A stretch of 64,000 nucleotides of DNA from Chelativorans sp. J32. GTDB lineage: Bacteria; Pseudomonadota; Alphaproteobacteria; Rhizobiales; Rhizobiaceae. The stretch is from contig NZ_JAEQ01000004.1 in assembly GCF_000518985.1 (NCBI RefSeq), forward strand, positions 1 to 64,000, read 5' to 3'. Of the stretch, positions 9,031 to 18,868 are shown piece after piece. Made by a program: the position numbers and the translations under genes. The notes under the pieces are model-generated. The model was not told the DNA's origin. It saw only the letters and a program-made list of their open reading frames with translations, and made no database searches. How positions within the stretch are numbered: the first letter of the stretch is position 1; each line of letters opens with the position of its first letter.

Positions 9031-10350
9031 CTATCGTAAAAGGTGCGGCAGGAACAGCGTGATCGCGGGGAAGGCGACGAGCAGGGTGATGCGCACCATC
9101 TCAGCGCCCAAGAAGGGCATCACGCCCTTGAAGGTTTCCCGCATGGGCACATCCCTCGCCATGGCGCTGATGACGAAGACGTTAAGCCCGACCGGCGGCG
9201 TGATGAGACCAAGCTCCACCACGATCAGGATGATGATGCCAAACCAGATCTTCGTGTCGTTCGGGCTGAGCCCGAAGTCGAGCCCGGCCATCACCGGCCA
9301 GAAGAATGGGATGGCCAAGATTACCATCGACAGGCTGTCCATGAGGCAGCCCAGAATGAGGAACACGACGATGACGAGGATCAGGATCGTCATGGGTGCA
9401 AGCCCGCTCGTTTGCAGCATTTCGGCGCCGGCCTGGGGCACGCCGGCTCGCGACATGAAGATTTTCAGAAGCTCTGCGCCGAGGAGGATGAGGAAGATCA
9501 TGCCGCTGTTGCTTGCCGTCTCAAGCAAGCTGTCGCGCAGCCCGGCAAGGCTCAGCCGCCGCGCCGCGAAGCCATAGGCCAGCACCAGGAAGACGCCGAT
9601 GGCGGCCGCTGCCGTCGGATTATAGATCCCGGCATAGATGCCGCCAATGACCGCTCCAAACACCACCAGGACCGGAATGACGCCGATGGTGGCCGATCGG
9701 AGCTCGGATGCGCTGACCGGCTCCCCCTTCGGGCCTGCGCCAGGAACGAAGCGTACGTAAAGCGCCACGGTCGCCAGAAACATCGCCGTCGCAAGAAGCC
9801 CTGGAATGAGCGCGGCGGCGAACATGGTGACGATGTTCACCTCGACGATGATGGCGTAGACGATCAGCACGATCGAGGGTGGGATGAGGATGCCGAGCGT
9901 GCCACCGGCGGCGATGGTGCCCGTCGCGAGCGCGCCGGAATAATTATAGCGCCGGAGTTCCGGCAGGGCGACCTGACCCATGGTCGAGGCGGTTGCGGTC
10001 GACGAGCCGCATACGGCGCCAAAACCTGCGCAGGCGGCCACCGCTGCCATAGCCACGCCGCCGCGCAGGCCACCGAACCACGCATTCGCCGCCCGAAAAA
10101 GATCCGTCGAAAGGCCGGAGCGTGAGGCAAGTCCACCCATCAAAAGGAACATGGGAAGGACCGACAGGTCGTAATTCGAGAACTGGGCGTAGGCCAGGTC
10201 CTTGAGCTGATTGAGGACGACCGTCGGTCCCGACTGGTATGCGACGCCGCCGATGCCGACGAGTATCATTGTGTAGGCGATCGGCACCCGCAGCGCGATC
10301 AAAGCAAGCAATATGCCGAGGCCGAGAAGTCCGATAAGCAGGCTGGTCAT
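9031..10350 (-). CDS. dctM: TRAP transporter large permease (DctM family)
   Basis: The 439-residue large membrane subunit of a tripartite ATP-independent periplasmic transporter, with about 12 hydrophobic segments. Characteristic blocks include FLLMGGLASRSGLS near residue 90, GTLGILIPPSIVLIVYA in the middle and the closing LITPPVGLNVFV. The start is the ATG at 10348-10350, 4 bp beyond the dctQ stop. It uses an ion gradient to move the DctP-bound ligand. Confidence 0.93.
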   Translation of the reverse strand: MTSLLIGLLGLGILLALIALRVPIAYTMILVGIGGVAYQSGPTVVLNQLKDLAYAQFSNYDLSVLPMFLLMGGLASRSGLSTDLFRAANAWFGGLRGGVAMAAVAACAGFGAVCGSSTATASTMGQVALPELRRYNYSGALATGTIAAGGTLGILIPPSIVLIVYAIIVEVNIVTMFAAALIPGLLATAMFLATVALYVRFVPGAGPKGEPVSASELRSATIGVIPVLVVFGAVIGGIYAGIYNPTAAAAIGVFLVLAYGFAARRLSLAGLRDSLLETASNSGMIFLILLGAELLKIFMSRAGVPQAGAEMLQTSGLAPMTILILVIVVFLILGCLMDSLSMVILAIPFFWPVMAGLDFGLSPNDTKIWFGIIILIVVELGLITPPVGLNVFVISAMARDVPMRETFKGVMPFLGAEMVRITLLVAFPAITLFLPHLLR

Positions 10351-10354
10351 CGGT

Positions 10355-10909
10355 TCAGCTCCTCGCCCCGAGGGCTCGCATGCTACGGATGCCATCGACA
10401 AGGGTGACGCAGGAGGCTGCTGCGAGCAGCGCGATGGACACGAGGATCGGCGGGAATGCCGTCCAGAGCGGCAGCCGCAGGACGGGCGTTACCTCCTGAA
10501 AGCGGACGTAACTTTGAAAACCCTTCGACATCTGCACGAAAAGAACGATCGCGAAGGCAAGGGCAAAAAGCGAAGAGAAAGCGCTCATCGCCTTCTTGGC
10601 CCGTTCGCTCATGCCTTCGGTGAAGAAGTCGACCGTGATGTTCGAGCCGGTGATTTGGCAATAGGGCAGGAACATGAAGACAGCCACCGCCGTGAGATGC
10701 TTGACGAGCTCATAGTCGGCGGCGAGGGGCCGCCCGAGGATGACGTTCGAGGCGGCGCTTACCGCCGCCATGACAGCAAGGATGAGGATCAGCGCGCCCC
10801 CGAGGATCGCCCACCAGCGGGTGGCCGTTTCGATCAGCACCGCAGCACGTATCGGGGGCGGGGAGGCAGGCGGCGATGCGCCCGCCTCGTGCCGCTTGCT
10901 CTCGCTCAA
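10355..10909 (-). CDS. dctQ: TRAP transporter small permease (DctQ family)
   Basis: The 184-residue small permease with four hydrophobic helices, expected for DctQ. The conserved region between helices 2 and 3 (GSNITVDFFTEGMSERAKKAM) is recognisable. The ATG overlaps the dctP stop by 4 bp (ATGA), showing translational coupling. An alanine/proline-rich cytoplasmic N-terminus of about 25 residues precedes helix 1. Confidence 0.88.
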   Translation of the reverse strand: MSESKRHEAGASPPASPPPIRAAVLIETATRWWAILGGALILILAVMAAVSAASNVILGRPLAADYELVKHLTAVAVFMFLPYCQITGSNITVDFFTEGMSERAKKAMSAFSSLFALAFAIVLFVQMSKGFQSYVRFQEVTPVLRLPLWTAFPPILVSIALLAAASCVTLVDGIRSMRALGARS

Positions 10910-11952
10910 GATTGGCGCGCCGCCAGCGCCTGCTTGGCGGCTTCTACCAGAGCGGAGGCGTCAAAGCCCGCATTCGCACGCTCCTCCACCCACCGGTCGA
11001 CGACGGGCGCAAGCACCGCGTTGAACGACGCCATCTCTTCTTCGGTAAGGATGACATGCTCATTGCCTTCCTCCACTGCGAGCGCGATTCCACGATCGTC
11101 GATATTGCGCCAGATCTGCCCCACTTCGCGCAGCCAGTCCTCGCCGCTGTGCTTGCTGAAGACCTCCTTGAGGTCGTCCGGCAACTCCTCCCACCGGGCC
11201 TTGTTCATCGAGACCTGGAAAGTGGTCGTGCCAAAGCGATTGTTGTTCGGCCCTTCAATCTGATACTGCGTCGTCTCCCAGAGCTGCAGGGCGGGAATGA
11301 TCTCCCATGGGATGAGCGCACCATCGACGGCGTTGGTGGAAAGCGCCTGCGGCAGGTCGGGGACCGGCATGGTGACCGGCGTGGCACCCATGGCCTCGAC
11401 GACGGCGTTGCCGGTCGGCCCTGGCACCCGCAGCTTTTTGCCCTTGGTATCATCGGGTGAGCGGACCAGGTCCGTCGCCATCTGTATCGCCTGTCCGGCA
11501 TGGACGTGCAAAAACAGCACCTGCACATCGGCGAACTCGGGCGCGAGCTGGTTCTCGAAGAGATCGCGCATGGCGAGGTTCGTGGCAGCGATATCGTTGG
11601 TGAAAATTGTCGGCAGCTCAAAAACCTCCGAGCGCGGGAAGAGACCCGGTGTATAGCCATTCACCGTCCAGATGATGTCCACGACCCCTTCCGCCACCTG
11701 ACGGAACAGCTGGTTCGGCGCGCCGCCCAGCGACATGGAGGGATAGAACTCGACCTTCACCCGGCCGCCGGAATCCTCCTCGATCCGCTTGGCCCAGGGC
11801 TCCAGCATCTGTGTTTGCGCGGGGGCTTTGGGCCCGAGGAAATGGTGCAGCTTGAACGTATACTCCGCGCTTTGCGCAAAGCTGGACCGGATATAGGCCG
11901 GCAGCGCGATGGCAGACGCTGCGCCGGCGAGAAAGTCTCTACGCCTGATCAT
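10906..11952 (-). CDS. dctP: TRAP transporter periplasmic solute-binding protein (DctP family)
   Basis: A 348-residue extracytoplasmic receptor. The N-terminus has RRRDFL followed by a hydrophobic stretch ending SSFAQS, a plausible Tat signal peptide. Family motifs are present: the conserved ligand-carboxylate-binding Arg region KKLRVPGPTGN and VSMNKARWEELPDDL. It is the first gene of the dctPQM-ThDP-cupin transcript and faces the divergent AraC regulator across 171 bp. TRAP receptors of this kind bind organic acids, so the ligand is likely a carboxylate. Confidence 0.92.
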   Translation of the reverse strand: MIRRRDFLAGAASAIALPAYIRSSFAQSAEYTFKLHHFLGPKAPAQTQMLEPWAKRIEEDSGGRVKVEFYPSMSLGGAPNQLFRQVAEGVVDIIWTVNGYTPGLFPRSEVFELPTIFTNDIAATNLAMRDLFENQLAPEFADVQVLFLHVHAGQAIQMATDLVRSPDDTKGKKLRVPGPTGNAVVEAMGATPVTMPVPDLPQALSTNAVDGALIPWEIIPALQLWETTQYQIEGPNNNRFGTTTFQVSMNKARWEELPDDLKEVFSKHSGEDWLREVGQIWRNIDDRGIALAVEEGNEHVILTEEEMASFNAVLAPVVDRWVEERANAGFDASALVEAAKQALAARQS

Positions 11953-12074
11953 TTATTCCTCCCTCCTGGACATCTTGCAAATGGCAAGCTTCCGGTGTGC
12001 AGATCACGCTCCTCCGCCCGCACACCGGACGTAATCCTAGCCTAGGACAGCCCAAGAATGAAGGAATAGACATA

Positions 12075-12100
12075 TTCAGCGATTTTTTGCACTTTTCGCG
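12075..12100. promoter_or_regulatory. Candidate AraC-family operator in the dctP-araC intergenic region
   Basis: The second copy of the 26-bp element also found at 6643-6668. Conserved blocks are TTCaGCGA and TTGcACTTTTCGCG. It lies 123 bp upstream of dctP and ends 23 bp before the araC start, so one site could activate the TRAP operon and autoregulate the regulator. Confidence 0.55.
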
Positions 12101-12123
12101 GTCTATCGGCATGAGGGGAACCG

Positions 12124-12990
12124 ATGACCAATCTGTGGCAGAAGTCGCCGCCTGATCTCGAAATCCAGCTCCTACGGGGCGAGTTGGCGGATGGGGAGTG
12201 GACTCTTCCCGATTCCGGTTACCGCGCCTTCGTCTTCCTCTCTGGCAGTGGTGTCGTGCGTGTTGCGGGGGGCGAGGTATCTTTCGCAGCACCCTGCCTC
12301 ATCTGGCTGCAAGCAAAGCGTGGCACCAAATTGCGCATAGGCGCGGGTTCACGCGGGATCTCGCTGTCAGTCTCCGAGATCAGCTTCGCGCGGGCGGTGG
12401 GCATGGGTCCGAACGCGCAGGCAATCCGCGAGGCGCTTTCGCATTCCCTCCTGGTCGTGAAACTCGAGCCGAAGCAGGCGCGCCGGCTGGCGGACAATGT
12501 GGAAGATATGCTTGATGAGAGCCTGCAGGAATGGCCGGGGATGGACGATGCCGTACGTCACCGGCTGGCATTGTTCCTCATCGGGGCCTGGCGGCTTTCC
12601 GGTCCGGTGATGCGCGAAAGCCAGCCCTTGCCACGCACGATCATGCACCGGTTCCTGCATGCGGTGGAGTTGCACCTGCGCGACCACTGGACGATCGCTC
12701 GCTACGCCGAAGAGGTTGGGGTGACGGCGGAGCGGCTCAATGTGACGGTCCGGCGCGTGGCCGGCCGTTCGCCGCTCGCGATCATCCACGCGCGGCTCGT
12801 CGAAGAAGCCATCAGCCTTTTGGAGGGAAGCAGCCTTCCCGTCGCCGAGATTGCAGAAACGCTTGGTTTCCAGGATCCGGCCTATTTCAGCCGGTTCTTC
12901 AAGCGTGAGACAGGCCGTTCGCCCAACAAGCACCGCCAGCACTCAGCGCTTCGCGCGCACAGCCGTCACTCCTTTGCCGCCTGGCCTTAG
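12124..12990 (+). CDS. AraC-family transcriptional regulator
   Basis: A 288-residue regulator with an N-terminal cupin-like sensing domain and a C-terminal AraC domain with two helix-turn-helix motifs. The first helix-turn-helix is around WTIARYAEEVGVTAERLNVTVRR; the second contains PVAEIAETLGFQDPAYFSRFFKRETG, the family signature. It is transcribed away from dctP and is the only regulator of the left cluster in this window. The two 26-bp repeats are its best candidate targets. The inducer is probably the substrate or an early intermediate, which is an inference. Confidence 0.9.
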   Translation: MTNLWQKSPPDLEIQLLRGELADGEWTLPDSGYRAFVFLSGSGVVRVAGGEVSFAAPCLIWLQAKRGTKLRIGAGSRGISLSVSEISFARAVGMGPNAQAIREALSHSLLVVKLEPKQARRLADNVEDMLDESLQEWPGMDDAVRHRLALFLIGAWRLSGPVMRESQPLPRTIMHRFLHAVELHLRDHWTIARYAEEVGVTAERLNVTVRRVAGRSPLAIIHARLVEEAISLLEGSSLPVAEIAETLGFQDPAYFSRFFKRETGRSPNKHRQHSALRAHSRHSFAAWP

Positions 12991-13014
12991 CCCGGCTGGT
13001 ACTCGTGCTCTTCA

Positions 13015-13740
13015 TCATTGGGCCGGTGCGAACCGCGCGATGAGCGTATGGCTGTCGCCGGGATAGGTCAGGCGCACGAAGGTGATCGGGCCGGCATGGC
13101 TCCAGGTGCGGCGCTCGACGACGAGGCAGGCGGTACCCTTCGGCAGTTCCAAAAGACGCGCCGCCTCGGCCGGCGCACCCATGGCCTGGATGCGATTTTC
13201 GGCGGCACTCCAAGGCACCTGGGCGATAAGCCATTGGCCCGGCGCGTTCGTTGCAAAATCGGTGTCGGCGGCCTCGGGGACTGCGCCGGCATTGATGCGG
13301 CGCTCCTCCACGCAGAAGGGTCTGGCACCGGCCCTGTGGACGGCCAGAAGCTCGATCATGGGCGTGGGCTGGTCCAGTTCCATCAGACGCCGGTCCTCCG
13401 CATTTGAGCGCCGGTCCTTGCGTGAAATCAGCGTGTAGGCATATGGCAGGCCGAGGGATTTCACCTCCGCCTCGATATCATGCAGTTCCAGAACCGCCGA
13501 TTGCGCGCGTGGTCGGGTTACGAAGCTGCCGGCTTTGCGGTGGCGCTCGATCAGCCCGGCCTTGGCAAGCTGGGTCATGACCTTGTTCACCGTCATGCGC
13601 GAGCAACCATAATGCTCGGCCAGATCGACCTCGAACGGCAGACGAAAGCCCGGAGGCCATTCACCGGACACGATCCGTCCTTCGATCTCCCTCAGGATGG
13701 TCTGATGGAGGGTCGCCTCCTTGCCCGTACCGTTTGCCAC
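13015..13740 (-). CDS. hutC: Histidine utilisation repressor HutC (GntR/UTRA)
   Basis: A 241-residue GntR-family repressor. The N-terminal winged helix (LPFEVDLAEHYGCSRMTVNKVMTQLAKAGLIERHRKAGSFV region) is followed by a UTRA ligand-binding domain ending in TYPGDSHTLIARF, typical of HutC. HutC represses hut genes and is released by urocanate in characterised species. The gene lies downstream of hutF on the same strand with a 76-bp gap and converges on araC with 24 bp between stop codons. Confidence 0.92.
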   Translation of the reverse strand: MANGTGKEATLHQTILREIEGRIVSGEWPPGFRLPFEVDLAEHYGCSRMTVNKVMTQLAKAGLIERHRKAGSFVTRPRAQSAVLELHDIEAEVKSLGLPYAYTLISRKDRRSNAEDRRLMELDQPTPMIELLAVHRAGARPFCVEERRINAGAVPEAADTDFATNAPGQWLIAQVPWSAAENRIQAMGAPAEAARLLELPKGTACLVVERRTWSHAGPITFVRLTYPGDSHTLIARFAPAQ

Positions 13741-13816
13741 GTCGCCTTCGCTCTAGTTGTGCCCAGCGTTCACTAGCCCATCGGAGCGACAATCGGAATC
13801 CGATTTCGTAGCGGAT

Positions 13817-15160
13817 CTATTCGTTGAGTTCCGCCATTGCCTTCGCGAAACGTGCGGTGATCGCATCGCGCCGGCGATGCCGGCCACCTTCGACCTGCCT
13901 GGCGCCGCCGACCCATACGCAGTCCACCTTTATGCCGCGGGCGAAGACGAAATGATCAAGCACCTTCTCCATCGGCAGATAATCCGCGGCGGAAAGGTCG
14001 AGCGTCAGAAAATCGGCCGGGGAGCCGGTCTCAATGCCGCTGGTCGTGCCCAGCGCCTGGGCCCCGCCGCACAGCGCCTGCTGGTAAAGGTTCAAACCGG
14101 TCGACCGACCGGGAGCGGCCAGCACGTTCCGCGAGCGATGCGCCAGACGCTGCGAATATTCCAGCATGCGCAATTCTTCTGCCACCGAGATCAGGATGTT
14201 GCTGTCCGAGCCGACACCGAAACGGCCGCCAGCTGCAACGAAGTCAGGGGCGGCAAAGACCCCGTCTCCCAGATTGGCCTCGGTGATCGGGCACAAGCCA
14301 GCAACCGCGCCGCTTTCCCCCATACGGGCGATTTCGTCCTTGGTCATGTGGGTGGCGTGGATCAGGCACCAATGGTCATCGAGCTGCATATTATCGAGCA
14401 GCCATTGCACCGGACGCTTGCCGGACCACTGGACGCAGTCTTCTACCTCCTTCACCTGCTCGGCAACATGGATATGCACCGGGCCGCCCTTGGCGGATGG
14501 AACGACCAGCTTCAGTTCCTCCGGCGTCGCCGCTCTGAGACTGTGCGGAGCAACACCGAGCACCGCGCAAGGCAAACCGGAGACGATCTCTTCCGATCGC
14601 TCCATCAGTCGGGCGAACGCGTCGATATCGTGGATGAAGCGCCGCTGGCCTTCGATGGGCGCTGCCCCGCCGAAACCTGAATGGGCGTAGAACACGGGCA
14701 GCAATGTGAGGGCGATGCCCGTCTCGGCGCTGGCGACACCGATGCGCGCGGCCATCTCGGCCGGATCGGCATAGGCGGAGCCGTCCGCATCGTGGTGTAG
14801 ATAGTGGAATTCGCCGACGCGACAGAAGCCCGCCTCGAGCATTTCCATATAGAGCCGGGCGGCGACGGCCTCGACATGGTCCGGCGTCATCTTCAGGGCG
14901 ACGCGGTACATCTCGGTGCGCCAGCTCCAGAAACTGTCCTCGCCAAGCCCGCGCGTCTCCGCCAGGCCTGCCATCGCGCGCTGGAAGGCGTGGCTGTGCA
15001 GGTTAGGCATCGCCGGCAGCACGAAGCGATGGCGCTCGTCACCAGCCTGTGGCGGCACGCCCCTTTCCACGCGTTCGATTCCCGCCTTCGAGAAGGCGAT
15101 ACGCACATCGCGTGCCAGGCCTTCCGGCAGCAGGGCACTCTCGGCATGGATGACTGTCAT
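13817..15160 (-). CDS. hutF: Formimidoylglutamate deiminase HutF
   Basis: A 447-residue amidohydrolase-superfamily enzyme that converts N-formimino-L-glutamate to N-formyl-L-glutamate and ammonia. Metal-site motifs are visible: PNLHSHAFQRAMAG near residue 55 and HIHVAEQ, LIHATHM and GVGSDSN further on. Its presence with hutG defines the five-step histidine pathway. It is divergent from hutI across a 114-bp region that contains a HutC-like site. Confidence 0.95.
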   Translation of the reverse strand: MTVIHAESALLPEGLARDVRIAFSKAGIERVERGVPPQAGDERHRFVLPAMPNLHSHAFQRAMAGLAETRGLGEDSFWSWRTEMYRVALKMTPDHVEAVAARLYMEMLEAGFCRVGEFHYLHHDADGSAYADPAEMAARIGVASAETGIALTLLPVFYAHSGFGGAAPIEGQRRFIHDIDAFARLMERSEEIVSGLPCAVLGVAPHSLRAATPEELKLVVPSAKGGPVHIHVAEQVKEVEDCVQWSGKRPVQWLLDNMQLDDHWCLIHATHMTKDEIARMGESGAVAGLCPITEANLGDGVFAAPDFVAAGGRFGVGSDSNILISVAEELRMLEYSQRLAHRSRNVLAAPGRSTGLNLYQQALCGGAQALGTTSGIETGSPADFLTLDLSAADYLPMEKVLDHFVFARGIKVDCVWVGGARQVEGGRHRRRDAITARFAKAMAELNE

Positions 15161-15216
15161 TGTGGTACCCTCCCAGGCGCGATGCTGAACTTTACGGCTT
15201 GCGCCGCTTTCGATTA

Positions 15217-15226
15217 AGTATATACA
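15217..15226. promoter_or_regulatory. Candidate HutC operator between hutF and hutI
   Basis: The sequence AGTATATACA contains the perfect 8-bp palindrome GTATATAC. Characterised HutC proteins bind sites of the TGTA-N2-TACA type; this differs at one position. Its location between the divergent hut transcripts suits control of both. Confidence 0.5.
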
Positions 15227-15274
15227 TAACAGCAGTACAGAGCTGACGCAACGCGCTTGTCGGGGAGAGCATCA

Positions 15275-16501
15275 GTGGCAAAAGGCGATCGCATCTGGAC
15301 CAATGCGCGGCTGGCGACGCTGGATCCCGGTCGGCTGGGACTGGGGATTGTAGAAGGAGGAGCGGTTGCCGTTCGCGATGGCCGCATCCTGTTCGCCGGG
15401 CCGGCGGCGGAGCTACCGTCCAGCGAGCTTACCGGCGCCGAGACGATCGATTGTGATGGTCGCTGGGTGACGCCTGGCCTGATCGATTGCCATACGCATC
15501 TGGTTCATGCCGGAAATCGGGCGCGCGAGTTCGAGATGCGGCTGGCCGGCGCGTCCTATGAGGAGATTGCGCGGGCCGGCGGCGGTATCGTCTCCTCTGT
15601 CAGCAGCGTTCGCTCCACCGATGAAGACGGCCTTGTTCGCGAGAGCCTTCCGCGTCTCGACGCGCTGCTTGCAGAAGGCGTAACGACGGTCGAGATCAAG
15701 TCCGGCTATGGCCTGACGGTTGCCGACGAATTGAAGATGCTGAGCGCGGCCCGCAAGTTGAGCGAAAAGCGCGACGTGGCCATCGTCACCACTTATCTGG
15801 GCGCTCATGCGACGCCCGCCGAATACAAGGGCCGCAATGGCGATTTCCTGCGCGAAGTGGTGTTGCCCGGGTTGGAAGCAGCCCATGCGGAAGGCTTGAT
15901 CGACGCTGTGGACGGCTTCTGCGAAGGCATCGCTTTCTCGCCTGAGGACATGCGGCTGGTGTTCGACGCCGCAGAAAAGCTGGGCCTGCCGGTGAAGCTG
16001 CATGCCGACCAGCTTTCGAACTTGCACGGAGCGGCCCTGGCCGCAGAGTATGGCGCGTTGTCGGCGGATCATCTGGAATATACGGACGAGGAAGGCGCTG
16101 CAGCCATGGCCAAGGCCGGTACTGTTGCGGTGCTGCTGCCCGGTGCCTTCTATTTCATCCGCGAAACGAAGAAGCCACCGGTCGAGCTGTTCCGCAAGCA
16201 TGGCACGCCCATGGCGCTCGCCACCGACTGCAATCCGGGCACCTCGCCGCTCACCTCGTTGCTCCTCACCATGAATATGGGCGCGACCCTGTTCGCCCTC
16301 ACGGTGGAGGAATGCATCGCCGGCATCACCCGCGAGGCGGCCGGGGCGCTCGGCAAGCTTGACGACATCGGCACGCTGCAACCGGGCAAGGCAGCAGACC
16401 TTGCCATATGGGATATCGCCGAGCCGGCGGAGCTTGTTTACCGCATCGGCTTCAACCCGCTGCACTCCCGCATCCGCGCCGGCCGCGATGCAACGTTCTG
16501 A
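15275..16501 (+). CDS. hutI: Imidazolonepropionase HutI
   Basis: The enzyme of step 3 of histidine degradation, opening 4-imidazolone-5-propionate to formiminoglutamate; 408 residues. Metal-binding [12 protein letters not shown] and the downstream [13 protein letters not shown] and [10 protein letters not shown] motifs are intact. The start is taken as GTG at 15275 because GGGGAG sits 8 bp upstream; a TTG at 15257 is in frame but precedes that site. It is the first gene of the hutI-H-G-U-D operon. Confidence 0.94.
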   Translation: MAKGDRIWTNARLATLDPGRLGLGIVEGGAVAVRDGRILFAGPAAELPSSELTGAETIDCDGRWVTPGLIDCHTHLVHAGNRAREFEMRLAGASYEEIARAGGGIVSSVSSVRSTDEDGLVRESLPRLDALLAEGVTTVEIKSGYGLTVADELKMLSAARKLSEKRDVAIVTTYLGAHATPAEYKGRNGDFLREVVLPGLEAAHAEGLIDAVDGFCEGIAFSPEDMRLVFDAAEKLGLPVKLHADQLSNLHGAALAAEYGALSADHLEYTDEEGAAAMAKAGTVAVLLPGAFYFIRETKKPPVELFRKHGTPMALATDCNPGTSPLTSLLLTMNMGATLFALTVEECIAGITREAAGALGKLDDIGTLQPGKAADLAIWDIAEPAELVYRIGFNPLHSRIRAGRDATF

Positions 16502-16519
16502 GACTCGAGGGAACCGTCC

Positions 16520-18055
16520 ATGACCATCACGCTTCATCCCGGTTCGGTGCCGCTCGCCGATCTGGCAGCCATCTACTGGACCGGAGAGAACGCCGTTCTC
16601 GACCGCAGCTTCGATGCGGGCATCGAGAAGGCAGCGGCGCGAATTGCCGCAATCGCGGCCGGCAACGAGCCGGTCTATGGCGTCAACACCGGTTTTGGAA
16701 AACTGGCCTCGATCAAGATCGACGCCGCGGATACCGCTACCCTCCAGCGCAATCTGATCCTGTCGCATTGCTGCGGCGTGGGTGCGCCGCTGCCCGAAAA
16801 CATCGTGCGCCTGATCATGGCGCTGAAGCTCATCTCCTTGGGAAGGGGCGCATCGGGCGTTCGGCTCGAGCTGGTGCGGTTGATCGAGGGTATGCTGGCT
16901 AAGAACGTGCTGCCGCTGATACCCGAAAAAGGGTCGGTCGGTGCTTCCGGCGACCTTGCGCCGCTTGCCCATCTGGCCGCCGTGATGATGGGGGAAGGGG
17001 AGGCGTTTTTCCAGGGCGAACGTGTGTCCGGTCTCGAGGCGCTCAGACGCGCCGGGCTCACGCCGGTTGTGCTCGCCGCCAAGGAAGGCCTCGCTCTCAT
17101 CAATGGCACGCAGGCCTCGACCGCGCTCGCGCTGGCCGGCCTTTTTCGCGCCCATCGCGCGGCGCAGGCGGCGCTGATTACCGGCGCGCTCTCCACCGAT
17201 GCAGCTATGGGCTCATCCGCCCCCTTTACCGAGGACATCCATACGCTGCGCGGCCATAAGGGCCAGATCGACACCGCTGCTGCGCTTCGCGCCCTGCTTG
17301 AAGGCTCGGCCATCCGCCAGAGCCACCTCGATGGCGACGAGCGCGTGCAGGACCCCTATTGCATCCGCTGCCAGCCGCAGGTCGATGGCGCCTGCCTTGA
17401 CCTTCTGCGCCAAGCTGCCCGCACACTGGAGATCGAGGCCAACGCCGTCACCGACAACCCGCTGGTCCTGTCCGACGAAAGCGTCGTATCGGGCGGCAAT
17501 TTCCATGCAGAGCCGGTGGCTTTTGCTGCCGATCAGATAGCCATCGCCATCTGTGAGATCGGCGCCATCGCGCAGCGCCGCATCGCGCTTCTGGTCGATC
17601 CGGCGCTTTCCTACGGCCTGCCGCCTTTCCTCGCCCGTAATCCGGGGCTGAACTCCGGGCTGATGATCGCTGAAGTAACCTCGGCCGCGCTGATGAGCGA
17701 AAACAAGCAGATGTCGCATCCGGCTTCGGTCGACTCCACGCCGACCTCGGCCAACCAGGAGGATCACGTCTCCATGGCCTGCCACGGTGCGCGGCGCCTC
17801 TTGCAGATGACCGAGAATCTGTTCGGCATAGTCGGCATCGAGGCACTCGCCGGCGCGCAGGGCGTAGAATTGCGTGCCCCGCTGACCACGAGCCCGGAAC
17901 TTCAGAAGGCGATCGCCTGTCTGCGGGGCGCCGTGCCGGCGCTCGAGGACGATCGCTACATGGCGCCCGATCTCACCGCCGCCGCCCGTCTCGTGGCAGA
18001 TGGGACATTGGGCGCAAGCGTTTCGGCCGGGCTTCTGCCGGCATTGGAGGGTTGA
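16520..18055 (+). CDS. hutH: Histidine ammonia-lyase HutH
   Basis: A 511-residue enzyme deaminating L-histidine to trans-urocanate. The Ala142-Ser143-Gly144 triad in [15 protein letters not shown] forms the MIO prosthetic group, and Tyr53 in [10 protein letters not shown] matches the catalytic tyrosine of characterised enzymes. Length is normal for the family. It abuts hutG (stop at 18053-18055, next ATG at 18056). Confidence 0.97.
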   Translation: MTITLHPGSVPLADLAAIYWTGENAVLDRSFDAGIEKAAARIAAIAAGNEPVYGVNTGFGKLASIKIDAADTATLQRNLILSHCCGVGAPLPENIVRLIMALKLISLGRGASGVRLELVRLIEGMLAKNVLPLIPEKGSVGASGDLAPLAHLAAVMMGEGEAFFQGERVSGLEALRRAGLTPVVLAAKEGLALINGTQASTALALAGLFRAHRAAQAALITGALSTDAAMGSSAPFTEDIHTLRGHKGQIDTAAALRALLEGSAIRQSHLDGDERVQDPYCIRCQPQVDGACLDLLRQAARTLEIEANAVTDNPLVLSDESVVSGGNFHAEPVAFAADQIAIAICEIGAIAQRRIALLVDPALSYGLPPFLARNPGLNSGLMIAEVTSAALMSENKQMSHPASVDSTPTSANQEDHVSMACHGARRLLQMTENLFGIVGIEALAGAQGVELRAPLTTSPELQKAIACLRGAVPALEDDRYMAPDLTAAARLVADGTLGASVSAGLLPALEG

Positions 18056-18859
18056 ATGAGCGCCGTCGTTGAAGTGACCCGCGGCTCTTCGCCGGTCATC
18101 CTCGGTTTTCCTCACACCGGTCTTGAGGCTCCGGTCGAGATCCGGGAGCGGCTGAACGAAAACGGGTTGCTGCTCGCCGACACCGACTGGCACCTGCATA
18201 GGCTTTACGAAGGGCTGCTGCCTAACGCCACCACGGTGTGCGCGACCTTCCATCGTTACGTCATCGACGCGAACCGCGATCCGGAGGGCGCCAGCCTCTA
18301 TCCCGGCCAGAACACCACCGGGCTGGTGCCGCTGACCGATTTCGACGGCAAACCGATCTGGAAGGATGGGGCTGAGCCGACCGAGGCTGACATCGCTGCC
18401 CGGCGCGACGCCTTTCACCGGCCCTATCACCAAGCGCTTGCCGCCGAGGTCGAGCGTGTCAGGGCAGAGCACGGGGTAGCGGTGCTTTATGACTGCCATT
18501 CTATCCGCTCGCTGATCCCTTTCCTTTTCGAAGGCAGGCTGCCGGATTTCAACATCGGCAGTGATGGCGGCGCGACCTGCGATGCGGCCATAGAGGCGGC
18601 AGTGGTTACCGGGGCGGAGCAGGCCAAAGGCTACACCCATGTGCTCAACGGCCGTTTCCGCGGGGGCTGGACGACACGCCATTACGGCCGCCCGGCGGAC
18701 AATGTGCATGCCATCCAGATGGAGCTGGCGCAGATCGAATACCTCGCCAGCGAGACGGTCCCCTTCGACTACGACACGGCAAAAGCCGAGCGGCTCCGTC
18801 CGCACCTGCAGGCCATTCTCGAACGCATCGAAAAGGTCGCGCTCGAACTGAAACGCTGA
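18056..18859 (+). CDS. hutG: N-formylglutamate deformylase HutG
   Basis: A 267-residue N-formylglutamate amidohydrolase releasing glutamate and formate, the last step of the five-step pathway that HutF feeds. Recognisable are FPHTG near residue 20, DTDWHLHRLYEG, YVIDANRDPEGASLYPGQNTTGL and the metal region YDCHSI. It lies immediately after hutH without a gap and 9 bp before hutU. Confidence 0.94.
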   Translation: MSAVVEVTRGSSPVILGFPHTGLEAPVEIRERLNENGLLLADTDWHLHRLYEGLLPNATTVCATFHRYVIDANRDPEGASLYPGQNTTGLVPLTDFDGKPIWKDGAEPTEADIAARRDAFHRPYHQALAAEVERVRAEHGVAVLYDCHSIRSLIPFLFEGRLPDFNIGSDGGATCDAAIEAAVVTGAEQAKGYTHVLNGRFRGGWTTRHYGRPADNVHAIQMELAQIEYLASETVPFDYDTAKAERLRPHLQAILERIEKVALELKR

Positions 18860-18868
18860 GAGGAACCC

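Noticed and set aside
9043-10125. A 360-codon plus-strand frame opposite dctM
   Set aside because: Very rich in His, Asp and Arg, the reverse of a membrane protein; no start signal or motif.
15413-17155. A 580-codon open frame antisense to hutI and hutH
   Set aside because: Same reason; composition is of an antisense shadow and hutI/hutH are certain.
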